A DNA stretch of 64,000 bases from Aegilops tauschii subsp. strangulata (GCF_002575655.3 NC_053035.3:506694601-506758600), one strand, 5' to 3'. Shown: positions 1 through 11,400, numbered from the stretch's first letter. The notes: a model not told the origin generated them from the letters alone. Program-made: numbers and translations.

Positions 1-1061
1 CCATTAATCCCCCGGGGGGTTCCGGTAACCCCCCGGTACTCCGGTATATATCCGATAACCCCCGGAAACATTCCGGTGTCCGAATATAGTCGTCCAATAT
101 ATCAATCTTCATGCCTCGACCATTTCGAGACTCCTCGTTATGTCCGTGATCACATCCGGGACTCCGAAAAACCTTTGGTACATCAAAACATATAAACTCA
201 TAATATAACTGTCATCGAAACTTTAAGCGTGCGGACCCTACGGGTTCGAGAACTATGTAGACATGACCGAGACACATCTCCGGTCAATAACCAATAGCGG
301 AACCTGGATGCTCATATTGGCTCCCACATATTCTACAAAGATCTTTATCGGTCAGACCGCATAACAACATACGTTGTTCCCTTTGTCATCGCTATTTTAC
401 TTGCCCGAGATTTGATCATCGGTATCTCAATACCTAGTTCAATCTCGTTACCGGCAAGTCTCTTTACTCGTTCTGTAATACATCATCCCGCAACTAACTC
501 ATTAGTTGCAATGCTTGCAAGGCTTAAGTGATGTACATTACCGAGTGGGCCCAGAGATACCTCTCCGACAATCGGAGTGACAAATCCTAATCTCGAAATA
601 CGCCAACCCAACAAGTACCTTCGGAGACACCTGTAGAGCACCTTTATAATCACCCAGTTACGTTGTGACGTTTGGTAGCACACAAAGTGTTCCTCCGGTA
701 AACGGGAGTTGCATAATCTCATAGTCATAGGAACATGTATAAGTCATGAAGAAAGCAATAGCAGAATACTAAACGATCGTGTGCTAAGCTAACGGAATGG
801 GTCAAGTCAATCACATCATTCTCCTAATGATGTGATCCCGTTAATCAAATGACAACGCATGTCAATGGCTAGGAAACATAACCATCTTTGATCAATGGGC
901 TAGGCAAGTAGAGGCATACTAGTGACACTCTGTTTGTCTATGTATTCACACAAGTATTATGTTTCCGGTTAATACAATTCTAGCATGAATAATAAACATT
1001 TATCATGATATAAGGAAATAAATAATAACTTTATTATTGCCTCTAGGGCATATTTCCTTCA
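1..1061 (-). mobile_element. BARE/Angela-type copia LTR, partial (cut by window edge)
   Basis: Read on the minus strand from 1061, the sequence begins TGAAGGAAATATGCCCTAG, continues into the CAATAATAAA and TTATCATGATAAATGTTTATT blocks, and has the general layout I know from Triticeae BARE/Angela/WIS copia LTRs. The canonical start is TGTTGG; here it is TGAAGG. The LTR 3' end lies left of the window, so I cannot say whether it is solo, 5' or 3'. The same family occurs in opposite orientation at 11450-12791. No coding sequence is expected. Confidence 0.8.
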
Positions 1062-1663
1062 GACACTTCACCATATTTGGGCTAAGGGGATGCATTGTGG
1101 AGTAGTAAATAGATGGTGGGTTGCGAGAGTGACAGGAACTTAAACCCTAGTTTATGCACTATTTCGTAAGGGACCGATTGGATACTAGAGTTTAATGCTA
1201 TGGTTAGGATTTATCCTTAATACTTTTCTCGTAGTTGCGGATGGTTGTGGGAGGGTTAGTCATAAGTAGGAGGTTTGTTCAAGTAAGAACAGCACCTAAG
1301 CACCGGTCCACCCACATATCAAATTATCAAAGTAGCGAACACAAATCAAACCAACATGATGGAAGTGACGAGGTGAAATTCCCGTGTACCCTCAAGAACG
1401 CTTTGCTCCTCATAAGAGACTGTTTTGGTCTGTCCTTTGCCTCAAAAGGATTGGGCTACCTTGCTGCATACTTGTTACAATTATCGTTACTTGCTCGTTA
1501 CAAATTATCTTGCTATCAAACTACTCGTTACTTACAGTTTCAGCACTTGCAGACATTACCTTACTGAAAACTACTTGTAATTTCCTTCTGCTCCTCACTG
1601 GTTTCACACTCTTACTTATCGAAAAGTGCTACAATTGATCCCCTATAGTTGTGGGTCATAAGG
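1062..1663. repeat. Truncated copy of a 1030-bp tandem repeat (602 bp)
   Basis: This block matches 2092-2693 along its whole length with scattered substitutions. Both begin GACACTTCACCATATTTGGG and end near CTTGTGGGTCAT (here one base differs). It starts exactly where the minus-strand LTR ends, so its 5' 428 bp were probably displaced by that insertion. I recognise it as dispersed Triticeae repeat DNA but cannot name the family. Short open frames of 84-110 codons inside it have no recognisable domain. Confidence 0.75.
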
Positions 1664-2693
1664 GAACCTCCCACCCGGAGGGGGAAATCATCTTCATCAT
1701 CATCACCAACAACTCTCCCATCTTGGGGAGGGCAATCTCCATCAACATCTTCACCAGCACCATCTCATCTCAAACCCTAGTTCATCTCTTGTATTCAATC
1801 TTGTTACCGGAACTATAGATTGGTGCTAGGGGGTGACAAGTAGTATTGATTGCATCTTGTAGTTGATCACTATATGATTTATTTGGTGGAAGATTATATG
1901 TTCAGATCCATGATGCTATTTAATACTCCGCTGATCATGAGCATGTTTATTATTTGTAAGTAGTTACTTTTGTTCTTGAGGTCACGGGATAAATGATGTT
2001 GCCACTAATCATGTGAATTTGATATATGTTCGATATTTTGATGGTATGTATGTTGTGATTCTCTTAGTGGTGTCATGTGAACGTCGACTACATGACACTT
2101 CACCATATTTGGGCCTAAGGGAATGCATTGTGGAGTAGTAAATAGATGGTGGGTTGCGAGACTGACAGAATCTTAAACCCCAGTTTATGCGCTATTCCGT
2201 AAGGGACCGATTGGATCCAAAATTTTAAGGCTATGGTTAGAATTTATTCTTAATACTTTTCTCGTAGTTGCGGATGCTTGCGGGAGGGTTAATCTTAAGT
2301 AGGAGGTTTGTTCAAGTACTAACAACACCTAAGCATCGTTCCACCCACATATCAAATTATCAAAGTAGCGAACACGAATCAAACCAACATGAAGTGAATA
2401 GATAAAATTCCCATGTACCCTCAAGAACACTTTGCTTATCATAAGAGACCATTTTGGCCTGTCCTTTGCCTCAAAAGGATTGGGCTCCCTTGCTGCATAC
2501 TTGTTACAATTATCGTTACTTGCTCGTTAAAAATTATCTTGCTATCAAACTACTCCGCTACTTAAGATTTCAACACTTGCAGACATTACCTTACTGAAAA
2601 CTACTTGTCATTTCTTTCTGCTCCTCGTTGGGTTTGACACTCTTACTTATCGAAAAGAGCTACAATTGATCCCCTATACTTGTGGGTCATCAA
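1664..2693. repeat. Full unit of the 1030-bp tandem repeat, family unidentified
   Basis: The unit consists of a 428-bp part (1664-2091) followed by the 602-bp part (2092-2693) that also occurs at 1062-1663. The two 602-bp parts are 1030 bp apart, which fits a tandem duplication. The sequence ends with a CCCCTATACTTGTGGGTCAT block common in wheat repeat DNA. No transposase or retroelement protein is encoded. Confidence 0.7.
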
Positions 2694-3213
2694 GGCTATA
2701 AGTGTTTCGATTGGTCCCACAATGGTTTCAGGAATTTCAGAAAGATATAACATGGTTTCGGAAAAGTTTCCATCTATCTATGAAAAGTTTCAAAAGGTTC
2801 CAAAAAATCTGGGATTTTACTTAGGTAGAAAAGTTATATAGCCTTCACCCAAGGGGCAACCCCTAGTGGGCCAAAAGGATCCCACAACGGGCACCTCCTA
2901 TGGAAAGGAGGGGCGAATTGGACAAGGAGGGAGTCCTTCCCTCCTTGGTCCAGCTGAACCAGGGGAGGACTCCTCCTCCTTGTGCGGCCAAATTACTACT
3001 TCAAAACGCGTGGATACCTCGGTGCGGTCATTCAGTTTGACTCTTGATCGGCGGATAATCTCGGCGAAATTCTCGCGGCTCAGATGTATAACCTAGCCGC
3101 GTGGATCGTCATGCTTCACCGACAGACTACACTACTTCCGCTACTCTGCTCTTCAGTGATATCATTATTACGTGCCATCTTCATGGTGTTCCTAGGTGTG
3201 ATTGTGTATCATA
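2694..3213 (+). other. Degenerate LTR-like stretch without coding sequence
   Basis: The composition resembles the U3 to U5 part of Triticeae copia LTRs in plus orientation: a run of GGTTTC/AAAGTTTC motifs, a purine-rich part with GAATTGGACAAGGAGGGAG (compare GAATTGGACTAGGGAGGGG in the LTR at 11450-12791), then a U5-like part with CGGCTCAGATGTATAACCTAGCC. No matching internal region adjoins it. I treat it as a remnant; the boundaries are approximate. Confidence 0.35.
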
Positions 3214-3280
3214 ATTTTTTTGGTGCGTAACACGTTCCCTTACACAAATCACTATAATATAATACATGTTGAATGGTTAA
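3214..3280 (+). repeat. Left part of 127-bp tandem repeat copy 1 (split by Helitron)
   Basis: It matches 5294-5360 at an offset of 2080 bp, including the block ACAAATCACTATAATATA. Its other part is 5234-5293, on the far side of the Helitron. Joined, the two parts make one 127-bp unit whose tandem neighbour at 5294-5420 lacks the insertion. Confidence 0.8.
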
Positions 3281-3631
3281 TCTTTACCTAATATTAAAGG
3301 ACGGAGGCTTTCATAGTTCTCCATACGTCACCCCTTTTTAGCCGTTAATTTTGTGTTAACCTCAAGATTGATGGCTGAGATTTCTCTCCTACTTTTTTCT
3401 CTCCTATACGTTCGTTGATCCAATGGCTGGACGAATCCGATCTATCCATCTGATCTCCCTCACGTGAAATCGATAGGATCGATCAGCCCAAGCCCATCAT
3501 CTCATCTAGCCCACGTGAAGTTTTATCTGGTCAGAAACTTTTCTGCAAACTCGCCGCGCCTGCTTCAACCTGGCCCATCATCATCATTAGACAAAAGATT
3601 CCGACTCTCTCCTCAAAAGAATGAAGCCACG

Positions 3632-3703
3632 GTTGATCATCAAGGGAATGTATTTTATCTGGACGGAGTCGTCGTGGTGGTCATCGCGCTCGACGGGATT
3701 CAT
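3632..3703 (+). repeat. 72-bp direct repeat inside the Helitron, copy 1
   Basis: It begins GTTGATCATCAAGGGAATG and ends CTCGACGGGATTCAT. It matches 3781-3852 with about a dozen substitutions and a spacing of 149 bp. Both copies keep CTGGACGGAG and TGGTGGTC cores. This is probably an internal duplication or two captures of one source fragment. Confidence 0.75.
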
Positions 3704-3780
3704 GAAGACGAGGGGAAGACACGTCATGGATGCCGCCGCTTCATGTGACCAGCACCATATCAATCTGCCACGAAGCTGTA

Positions 3781-3852
3781 GTTGATCACCAAGGATATGT
3801 ACTCGATCTGGACGGAGCCGTCATGGTGGTCGTCCCGCTCGACGGGATTCAT
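3781..3852 (+). repeat. 72-bp direct repeat inside the Helitron, copy 2
   Basis: Diverged partner of 3632-3703, beginning GTTGATCACCAAGGATATG. The divergence suggests the duplication predates the most recent movement of the element, but I have no outgroup to test that. Confidence 0.75.
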
Positions 3853-4788
3853 ATCATCCGGCGCACTCCTGCGTGATTACGCTATCCAACGATCGCTCAT
3901 CGTGTCATCGAGCAATCTGATTCTCGGCCCAGTCTCTGCTCCGATATGCAGCGGTTCTCCCCGCACTCGGGCTGCTCAAGCTCCAGGATAATATGCAGGT
4001 CACAGGGCGAGCTACTTGTCTTCTATGTGTCGTCCAACTTCCTCCTGGGCAAGGTCTCGAATACACACGCCCGTCGGTTCCCTCAAGTTCTACAACTAGG
4101 CCGTGAGCCCGTGACCATATATCACTCAGCCGTGCTCGCCAGCCGCCTATGATGACGCCCAAGAGAAGTAGGGGAAGAAGAGAAGGACATTGTTGTCGTG
4201 GTCATCGGTGTCAGACTGAAGATTTTTATGCTGAAGACAGTTTCTCCTGGATGCTGAACGCACGCCCCTATCCATGCAGTATGACTCTCTCTCTCTCTCC
4301 TCTTCCTTGTACCTCTATATGCTATACAATACGAGGATGAATACAAGAGCTGCTTACTGCCTTGCATCCACAGTTCCACACTATATACATTCTTTAGATG
4401 GGACTCGGGACGACTTGCCGTGGACGAGCTCCTCACCGCTTCCCCAAAGTATGGATGCAAGGGCTCCTGCTACTAACTTCTGTGGAGCGTGTTCGGCTGC
4501 GGTGTCATCGGCTCAATGCATATACGTATTTGATTTACATGTGATGTTGGGCATTCATCTGGGATCTAATTTTGACAGGTTAAAGCTCAAAGCTGGTTTG
4601 TTTGCTTCTGGGTGGTTTTATGTGCTATGGAGAGGTACAGAGGTTTCCTACAGCTACATGCACGTACCATAATATTCCATCTATTGGATGTGGATTCCTT
4701 TATCCCTTTTTTAGGGTTCATGATTGACAACTGATCTTGGGCTGTGGAATTAAAATGTCTACTCTGTAAGTTCTCTTATCATTTCCTG

Positions 4789-4836
4789 CCTCCGGTCCTA
4801 AATATAAGACTTTAGAGATTTGAATAGAAACGGAGG
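4789..4836. mobile_element. Very short Stowaway-like MITE remnant
   Basis: CCTCCGGTCCTAAATATAAG at the left and CGGAGG at the right form short inverted ends. The TCCTAAATATAAGACTTTAGAGATTT core is what Triticeae Stowaway (Tc1/mariner) MITEs carry. At 48 bp it would be an internally deleted relic, and flanking TA duplications are not clear. It lies within the Helitron. Confidence 0.4.
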
Positions 4837-5233
4837 GATTTTTTTGCTAAATCACTCATTAGTACACTTGTCCGTCTAATTTTACTTGAAATCATACTGT
4901 AATAATTTCTTTGGACACTTTATTTATTTATATATATTTTATGGAGCTGACTAATTTGGATATGAAATTACAGTGTACAATTTTATTTAAACTTGTTAGT
5001 TCCAATTTACTTACTTTTTTGTACTGAATGCAATGTTTTCCATAAGGATGTTTCCTTAATCTGGTTATAACACTTTGATGTGAGATGGGTTGTAAATACC
5101 GGTCTCTAAATTTATCACCATTTTTATTTACCTTCTGTAAGCTAGACGACATGTAGTGTATATTTTTAGTGTTTTATTATGGTTGAGATGTGCGATATTT
5201 TCTCCCGTTGCAACGCACGGGCATTTGTGCTAG

Positions 5234-5293
5234 TAGATGTTAAGAACGGTTACATGGGTGACCCTGATTTTTCTAAGCTACTCAAGAAACTAT
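5234..5293 (+). repeat. Right part of 127-bp tandem repeat copy 1
   Basis: It continues copy 1 (3214-3280) after the Helitron. It matches 5361-5420 at an offset of 127 bp and encodes a DVKNGYMGDPD-type peptide that is repeated as DVKNGNMGDPD in copy 2. Confidence 0.8.
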
Positions 5294-5420
5294 CACTTTT
5301 TGTTGCATAACTCGTTCCCTTACACAAATCACTATAATATAATACATGATGAGTGGTTAACAGATGTTAAGAACGGTAACATGGGTGACCCTGATAGTTC
5401 TAAGCTACTCAAGAAACTAG
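5294..5420 (+). repeat. 127-bp tandem repeat copy 2 (Helitron-free)
   Basis: It directly abuts copy 1 and has no Helitron, so it serves as an internal empty-site control for the insertion at 3280/5234. The length is not a multiple of three, so the duplication shifted whatever frame it interrupted. Confidence 0.8.
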
Positions 5421-6231
5421 CATAGGATGTTCAAATGAAATCCAAATTCTCCATTGCTGAGGGCATCATAAAGTTATAAAATAGACTCTATATTAGGGCA
5501 CCCACTGAATTCAGACAAACTCTCTTACACCACAACTCTGCTATTGGGCTCCATGGATCATGAGATTCATCAGATCCCGGTCTTCAATCAACTACAGGGG
5601 TGATGGACAGAATCATCTCGGTTTTCTGCCAGAGGTAGAAGTTCTTCAAAGCACAATCTCCTCAGTTCCTGGCAAATGCAAGCTTGTCATCGATGAAGGA
5701 TCTTGTCCCTTTGATGGACAATTTCGTCAGCCTGCTTCACAATCTACTGGTGATGAAACTGCAAGCCAGGACACATCAGCAAAGACTTCAATGCCAATTC
5801 CTCAACCATAAGCACCACGTGTCATGACTGGCCGTGAACTCCTCATCAGCTTGCACCAAAAGGTTGACTGAAATCATAATTGTACAAAGCATAAACTTGA
5901 TATTATTCTTGCCAACATGATAATGACGCAGAACTCTATTTGCAAGAACCACTACTATGCCCACGAGATATTTGGCAGAACATGGGCCATTTTATCACAT
6001 CTGAAGAATGATGAAGAACTTGTCGAGATGGAATTCACGCAGAACTTTAACTAGTCGATTCTGCCCAGGAAGAAGTTCAAGAAGGTTCAAGTTCCTCCTC
6101 TAGTCCCAAGCTCAATGTCTTCATCACGCTCAACTGACGAAAATGACGAAGTTGAAGACACTGCAGCCGGCCCTTCTGCTTCATGCGACCCCGACAACAA
6201 CGCTAGCGCTCCTCCAACTTCTTCGTGGTGA
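5421..6231 (+). pseudogene. Decayed ORF of unknown identity, ending at the copia LTR
   Basis: From the ATG at 5560 one frame stays readable to 6231 with internal stops only near 5810, 5872 and 6051. The predicted peptide has an acidic, Ser/Pro-rich C-terminus (DENDEVEDTAAGPSAS) and a basic segment just before it. Upstream, another frame (MKSKFSIAEGII) is also readable with stops. The final TGA of the long frame coincides with the first bases of the LTR at 6229. I do not recognise a domain. A 3'-terminal (env-like position) ORF of a SIRE-type copia is one possibility, because such ORFs sit just upstream of the 3' LTR, but no polypurine tract is visible before 6229. Function unknown. Confidence 0.4.
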
Positions 6232-6593
6232 TATTTGAAAGCACAAGTGCTCCCTGGGTGATTTTGGTAATTAATGTTGACATATCTCTTGTTGGACTAA
6301 TACTTTTATCTAGTATATTTCAGATAAGTTCAATAGTGGAGTGGCGTACACAAGAAGATGTGGAACCCCTTCAAGTTGTTAAGGACAGAAGATTGGCAAA
6401 AGCTCAAAAGCTCAAGACTCTTCATTTTTATTTTAGTGATCCAAGATCACATTGAGTCCATAGGAAAGCCAGTACTATTAAAAGGGGATGAGGTGTTGCT
6501 TAATGACTTGCTTGCTCAAAGTGCTTAGTGATATTCTCCAAAGCCCTCAACCAGTTTCTCATATCCACATATGTCCCAAACCAAAAGTCAAAC

Positions 6594-6980
6594 TCGGCCC
6601 CACCGATTTGATCTATCCGGCGCCACCGAGTTCATTTGACATAGCCACTGCCAGAAACCCTAATCAGTTCGGTCTCACCGATCGGATCTCGGTCAAAATG
6701 AGATGAACTTGCAAACTCTCTGTTGCCAGTTGCAATTATTTCGGTCTCACCGAGATACGCAATCGGTCCCATCGAGTTTGCTTGACCAACTCTCTATTTA
6801 GCTTATTACCAAAATCGGTCTCACCGAGTTTGTGTAATCGGTCAAACCGAGTTGAGGTTTTACCCTAACCCTAGCACATCGGTCCCACTGAGTAGATCAT
6901 ATCGGTCCCACCGAAAAGCCTAACGTTCACATTTTGAACTAAATCGGTGTGGCCAAGTTTCATGATTCGGTCCCACCGAG
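6594..6980. repeat. Cluster of TCGGT(n)ACCGA palindromic motifs in the LTR U3
   Basis: About nine variants of TCGGTCTCACCGAG or TCGGTCCCACCGA lie at irregular spacing between 6594 and 6980, shortly upstream of the TATA box. Each has imperfect dyad symmetry (TCGGT / ACCGA arms around 3 bases). Similar repeated dyads could bind a dimeric factor or form small hairpins in RNA; neither is shown by the sequence alone. Confidence 0.7.
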
Positions 6981-7021
6981 TTTGGTAAATTGTGTGTAAC
7001 GGTTAGATTTTGTGTGGAGGC

Positions 7022-7029
7022 TATATATA
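7022..7029 (+). promoter_or_regulatory. TATA box of the Maximus/SIRE-type LTR
   Basis: TATATATA followed by CCCTTCCACCC, placed about 810 bp before the LTR end, downstream of the dyad cluster. This is the expected layout for the U3/R border. Confidence 0.6.
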
Positions 7030-7836
7030 CCCTTCCACCCACTCTTCATTCATGGAGAGAGCCATCAGAACATGCCTACACTTCCAGCATTCATTTTCTG
7101 AGAGAGAACCACCTACTCATGTGTTGAGACCAAGATAGTCCAATCCAGCCACAAGAATCTTGATCTCTAGGCTTCCCCAAGTTGCTTTCCACTCAAATCC
7201 TCTTTCCACCAAATCCAAATCTGTGAGAGAGAGTTGAGTGTTGGGGAGACTATCATTTGAAGCACAAGAGCAAGGAGTTCATCATCAACACACCATCTAT
7301 TACCTTTTGGAGAGTGGTGCCTCCTAGATTGGTTAGGTGTCACTTGGGAGCCTCCGTCAAGATTGTGGAGTTGAACCAAGGAGTTGTAAGGGCAAGGAGA
7401 TCGCCTACTTCGTGAAGATCTACCCGAGTGAGGCAAGTCCTTCGGGGTGATGGCCATGGTGGGATAGAAATGTTTGCTTCTTCGTGGATCCTTCATGGGT
7501 GGAGCCCTCCGTGGACTCGTGCAACCGTTACCCTTCGTGGGTTGAAGTCTCCATCAACGTGGATGTACGATAGCACCACCTATCGGAACCACGGAAAAAT
7601 CTTCGTGTCTCCAATTGCGTTTGCATACTCCAATCCCATCCCTTTACATTCTTGCAAATTGCATGCTTTACTTTCCACTGCTCATACACTCTTGCCATGC
7701 TTGCTTGAAATGTATTGTGAATGTTTAAACTTGTGCTAAAACTCCACCTTCACTTGAAGAAATTAAAAACTGCTACTTTTCTTTGTTGAGGGTCTAATCA
7801 CCCCCCCTCTAGACACCTCTTCTCGATCCTTTCAAT

Positions 7837-7848
7837 TGGTATCAGAGC
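7837..7848 (+). promoter_or_regulatory. Primer binding site, initiator tRNA-Met
   Basis: TGGTATCAGAGC begins two bases after the LTR end. It matches the 3' end of plant initiator tRNA-Met and fixes the LTR 3' border and plus orientation. Confidence 0.9.
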
Positions 7849-7890
7849 TTTGGTATCCATTGCTTTGGTTTAATCATCATTGGAGGAAGA

Positions 7891-8420
7891 TGGATGAGTC
7901 TACGTTGGGGAGTCTTAGACGTAGAGTGTCTATACTTGATGGAGAGTTCTTTCATGAGTGGAAAATGAGATGCTTGTGATTTTAAATGAATATCATTTGA
8001 ACAAGTACATTACTAGCCCTTGTGCTCCCATTGTTGATCCTTTGCATCCTACCCTTGATGAGTCTATTGACATGATCCACCACCTTAGAACTGTCAATCT
8101 TATCACTAGAGGTTTGCCTAGAAACTTGATTGGTTGCTTGCCTACTCTTGATTGTGCCTACACTATATGGAGATTTCTCGAGGAATGATTTCCAAACTAT
8201 TCCTTGCTAAATCTAGATGTTATTCTTCATAAGTCTATTGCCTTGAGCAACATGAATTCCAATCCTAAGTTTGGTGATTGTCTATTTGAGCTTACTACCT
8301 CATGCGTGCCAAAGGAGATGTTGGAATCATTAGCAATATCATCTCCGAAGCCATTAGAATTCATAAAGATGAACATTGTGATGATCATTTATCTAATGAA
8401 TCACTCTCTCTAGGAATTGA
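7891..8420 (+). pseudogene. Truncated copia gag remnant
   Basis: After the primer site an ATG at 7891 opens a Gag-like frame containing WKMRCL and a helical segment with HLRTVNLITRGLPRNLIGCLPTL. It is interrupted by a stop at 8186-8188, then shifts frame. Only about 500 bp precede the protease, much shorter than usual for SIRE-type gag. I see no CCHC zinc knuckle, so the nucleocapsid part has probably been deleted. A nucleocapsid function is therefore unlikely to survive. Confidence 0.65.
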
Positions 8421-11400
8421 TCCATCACAAGACGATGTTGAACATGGATACTATGATGAGGATGATGATAGTGACTTTGATCTCGATGAGTCTATGAGAC
8501 GCTTTGGTCTTATGGCTAATCTTCGCGGCTACATGGTTGGAGGAAAGGAATGGGTCCTTGATAGTGGATGTGTCGATAACATGACCGGAGATAAGGATAT
8601 GTTTTGTGAGCTAGCTGAAAACGAGGACCCTCGAAAGTATGCCAGTTTTGGTGATAACTCAAAGGGTAAGGTGGTTGGCCTTAGTAAGGTGGCCATCTCA
8701 CATGATAGCTCCATACAAAATGTTATGCTCGTTGAATCTCTTGGCTATAATCTACTTTCCGTGTCTAGACTTGCTGACTTTGGCTTCAATGTCCTATTTA
8801 CTGAAGTAGATTGCCAAGTGTTTCGTAGAGATAATCATAATATGGTTTTTACCGGTATACGTAGAGGTGATCTTTACATTGTTGATTTCACTAAAAAGGC
8901 TCAACCTAGAACTTGCTTAATTGCTATATCCTCTAAAGGCTGGTTGTGGCATAGAAGGTTATGTCATGTGGGCATGCGAAATCTTGATAAGCTTATTAAA
9001 GGTGATCATATCCTTGGAGTAAAAGATATTATATTTGACAAGGATAGATTGTGTAGTGCTTGTCAAGCAAGGAAACAAGTTGGAGGAAGTGACCCCGTGA
9101 AGAACATCATGACCACGAGAAGACCACTCGATCTACTTCATATGGATCTCTTTGGTCCCAATGCCTACAAAAGTCTCAGTGGGAACTCATTTGGTTTAGT
9201 CATAGTCGATGATTTTTCAAGATTTACATGCGTGTTCTTTCTTGATGATAAATCGTAGGTCCAAAAGATCTTCAAGAACTTCGCTAGGAAGTCCCAAAAT
9301 CAATTTGAAGTGAAGATCAAGAAGGTTTGCAGCGACAATGGAACGGAGTTCAAGAACGCAAATGTGGATACCTTTCTTGACGAAGAAGGGATGTCACACG
9401 AGTTCTCGGCTATGTACACACCTCAACAAAATGGAGTTGTTGAGAGGAAGAACCGGACTCTTATTGAGATGGCGAGAACGATGCTTGATGAGTACAAGAC
9501 GCCAAAACACTTTTGGGCGGAAGCGGTTGAGACAGCATGTCATGCAACAAATCGCTTGTATCTTCACAAGCTACTCGGCAAGACGGCGTACGAGCTTCTC
9601 ACCGGTAACAAACCCCAAGTTGGATACTTTCGAGTATTTGGCTCAAAGTGCTATATTCTTGATAAGCATCGTCGTTCTAAATTTCCTCCTAAATCTCATG
9701 AGGGTTTCCTACTTGGTTATGGCTCAAACTCTCACACTTACCGTGTCTACAACAGTTTCACCCGAAAGGTTGAAGAGACGGTAGATGTCAAGTTTTATGA
9801 ACCTAACGGCTCGCAAGTAGAGCAATTGCCAATTGACTTAGGAGATAAAGACCCTTCGGAAGCAATCCAAGAGTTGTCTATTGGCAAGATTCGTCCAACG
9901 GAGGTGAAGGAGAGTACCTCGTCCGTCCAAGTGGAAGCTTCTACCACACGACAAGGTGAACCAAGAGTTGACACGGAAGCATCCACAAGTGGAACACACC
10001 AAGATGAAGAAAACGAGGAAGTACACCAAGATGAACCTCATCAACCTCCTTCTCCACCACCCACCACGACAAGATAACGACAACGTCAACAATGAAGAAG
10101 GTCAAGAGGAAAAACAAGAAGAAGAAGATGTTCCACCCAGGCACAAGCAAAAGCTCTCACGAGTTTGAGCAAGAGTCTCAAGAGACCATCCCGTCAAACA
10201 AATCTTCAATGATATCCAAACCGGGAGAATCACTCACTCTAAAACTCGTTTGGCTAATTTTTGTGAACATTATTCATTCATCTCTAGCATTGAACCTATG
10301 AAGGTTGAAGAAGCATTGGAAGATCCGGATTGGATAAATGCCATGCATGAAGAGCTACACAACTTTGAGAGAAACCAAGTGGACATTGGTCGAGAAGCCC
10401 GACAACAACCACAACATCATCGGTACCAAATGGGTGTTTCACAACAAGCAAGACGAAGATGGACAAGTCATTCGCAACGAAGCACGTCTCGTCGCCCAAG
10501 GCTACACTCAAGTCGAAGGTATGGACTAGGGTGAGACATATGCCCCCGTTGCTAGACTTGAGTCCATCTGCATCTTACTTGCCTATGCTAATCACCATGA
10601 TATTACCTTGTACAAAATGGACATTAAAAGTGCTTTTCTAAATGGTGAAATTGAGGAGGAAGTTTATGTTAAGCAACCTCCCGGCTTTGTCAATCCTAAG
10701 AAACCCGACCATGTTTACAAACTTCACAAAGCTCTTAATGGTCTTAAACAGGCTCCTAGAGCATGGTATAAATGCTTGACCAAGTTCCTTATGGAAAAAG
10801 GCTTTGAGATTGGAAAGATAGATTCCACTCTTTTTACTAAAAGGGTTAATGGTGAATTACTTGTGTGCCAAATTTATGTTGATGATATCATATTTGGTTC
10901 GACTAACCCTCATTTTATTGAAAAGTTTGGGAAGCTAATGTCGAAGAAGTTTGAGATGTCTATGATGTGTGAACTCAAGTTCTTTCTTGGTTTGCAAATC
11001 AAGCAAACTAAGGAAGGCACCTTTGTTTCTCAAACAAAGTACACCAAGGACTTATTCAAGAAGTTCTACATGCAAGAAAGCAAAGGTATGAAAACGCCCA
11101 TGCCTACTAGTGGACATCTTGACTTGACTAAGGATGGCAAACCGGATGACCAAAAGGTTTACCGTTCTATGATTGGTTCATTGTTATATCTATGTGCCTC
11201 CCGTCCCAATATTATGCTAAGTGTGTGCATGTGTGCATGATATCAAGCGGCCCCCAAAGAATGGCATCTTAAGGCCGTGAAAAGGATAGTGAGATACTTA
11301 ATTCATACACCAAATTTTGGCATTTCGTATCCTAAGAGGTCCTCCCTTGATCTTGTTGGCTACTCCGATTCGGACTATGCCGGTGACAAGGTTGATAGAA

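Larger units (their letters stand above)
3281..5233 (+). mobile_element. Non-autonomous Helitron, 1953 bp
   Basis: The left end is TCTTTACCTAATATTAAAGG, preceded by A. The right end is CTAG, followed by T and preceded about ten bases upstream by the GC-rich hairpin CCCGTTGCAACGCACGGG. Together these are the Helitron signature: 5' TC, 3' hairpin plus CTRR, insertion between A and T, no target duplication. The tandem paralogue at 5294-5420 shows the empty site (GGTTAA then C AGATGTT, where the occupied site has T). There is no Rep/helicase frame, so the element must depend on proteins supplied in trans. Open frames of up to 132 codons inside have no recognisable domain. Captured gene fragments are possible but I could not identify any. 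Confidence 0.88.
6229..7834 (+). mobile_element. LTR of Maximus/SIRE-type copia (1606 bp)
   Basis: The LTR starts TGATATTTGAAAGCACAAGT and ends CTTTCA just before a tRNA-Met primer site. The start resembles the Triticeae Maximus LTR as I remember it. It has a TATA box at 7022-7029 and an unusual cluster of TCGGT..ACCGA dyads upstream. The right end is certain from the primer site; the left end is inferred from the TG and the family resemblance. Confidence 0.75.

Noticed and set aside
4122..4672. 112- and 132-codon ORFs in the Helitron as captured host genes
   Set aside because: They overlap on opposite strands, have no recognisable domain and no intron/exon structure that I could follow.
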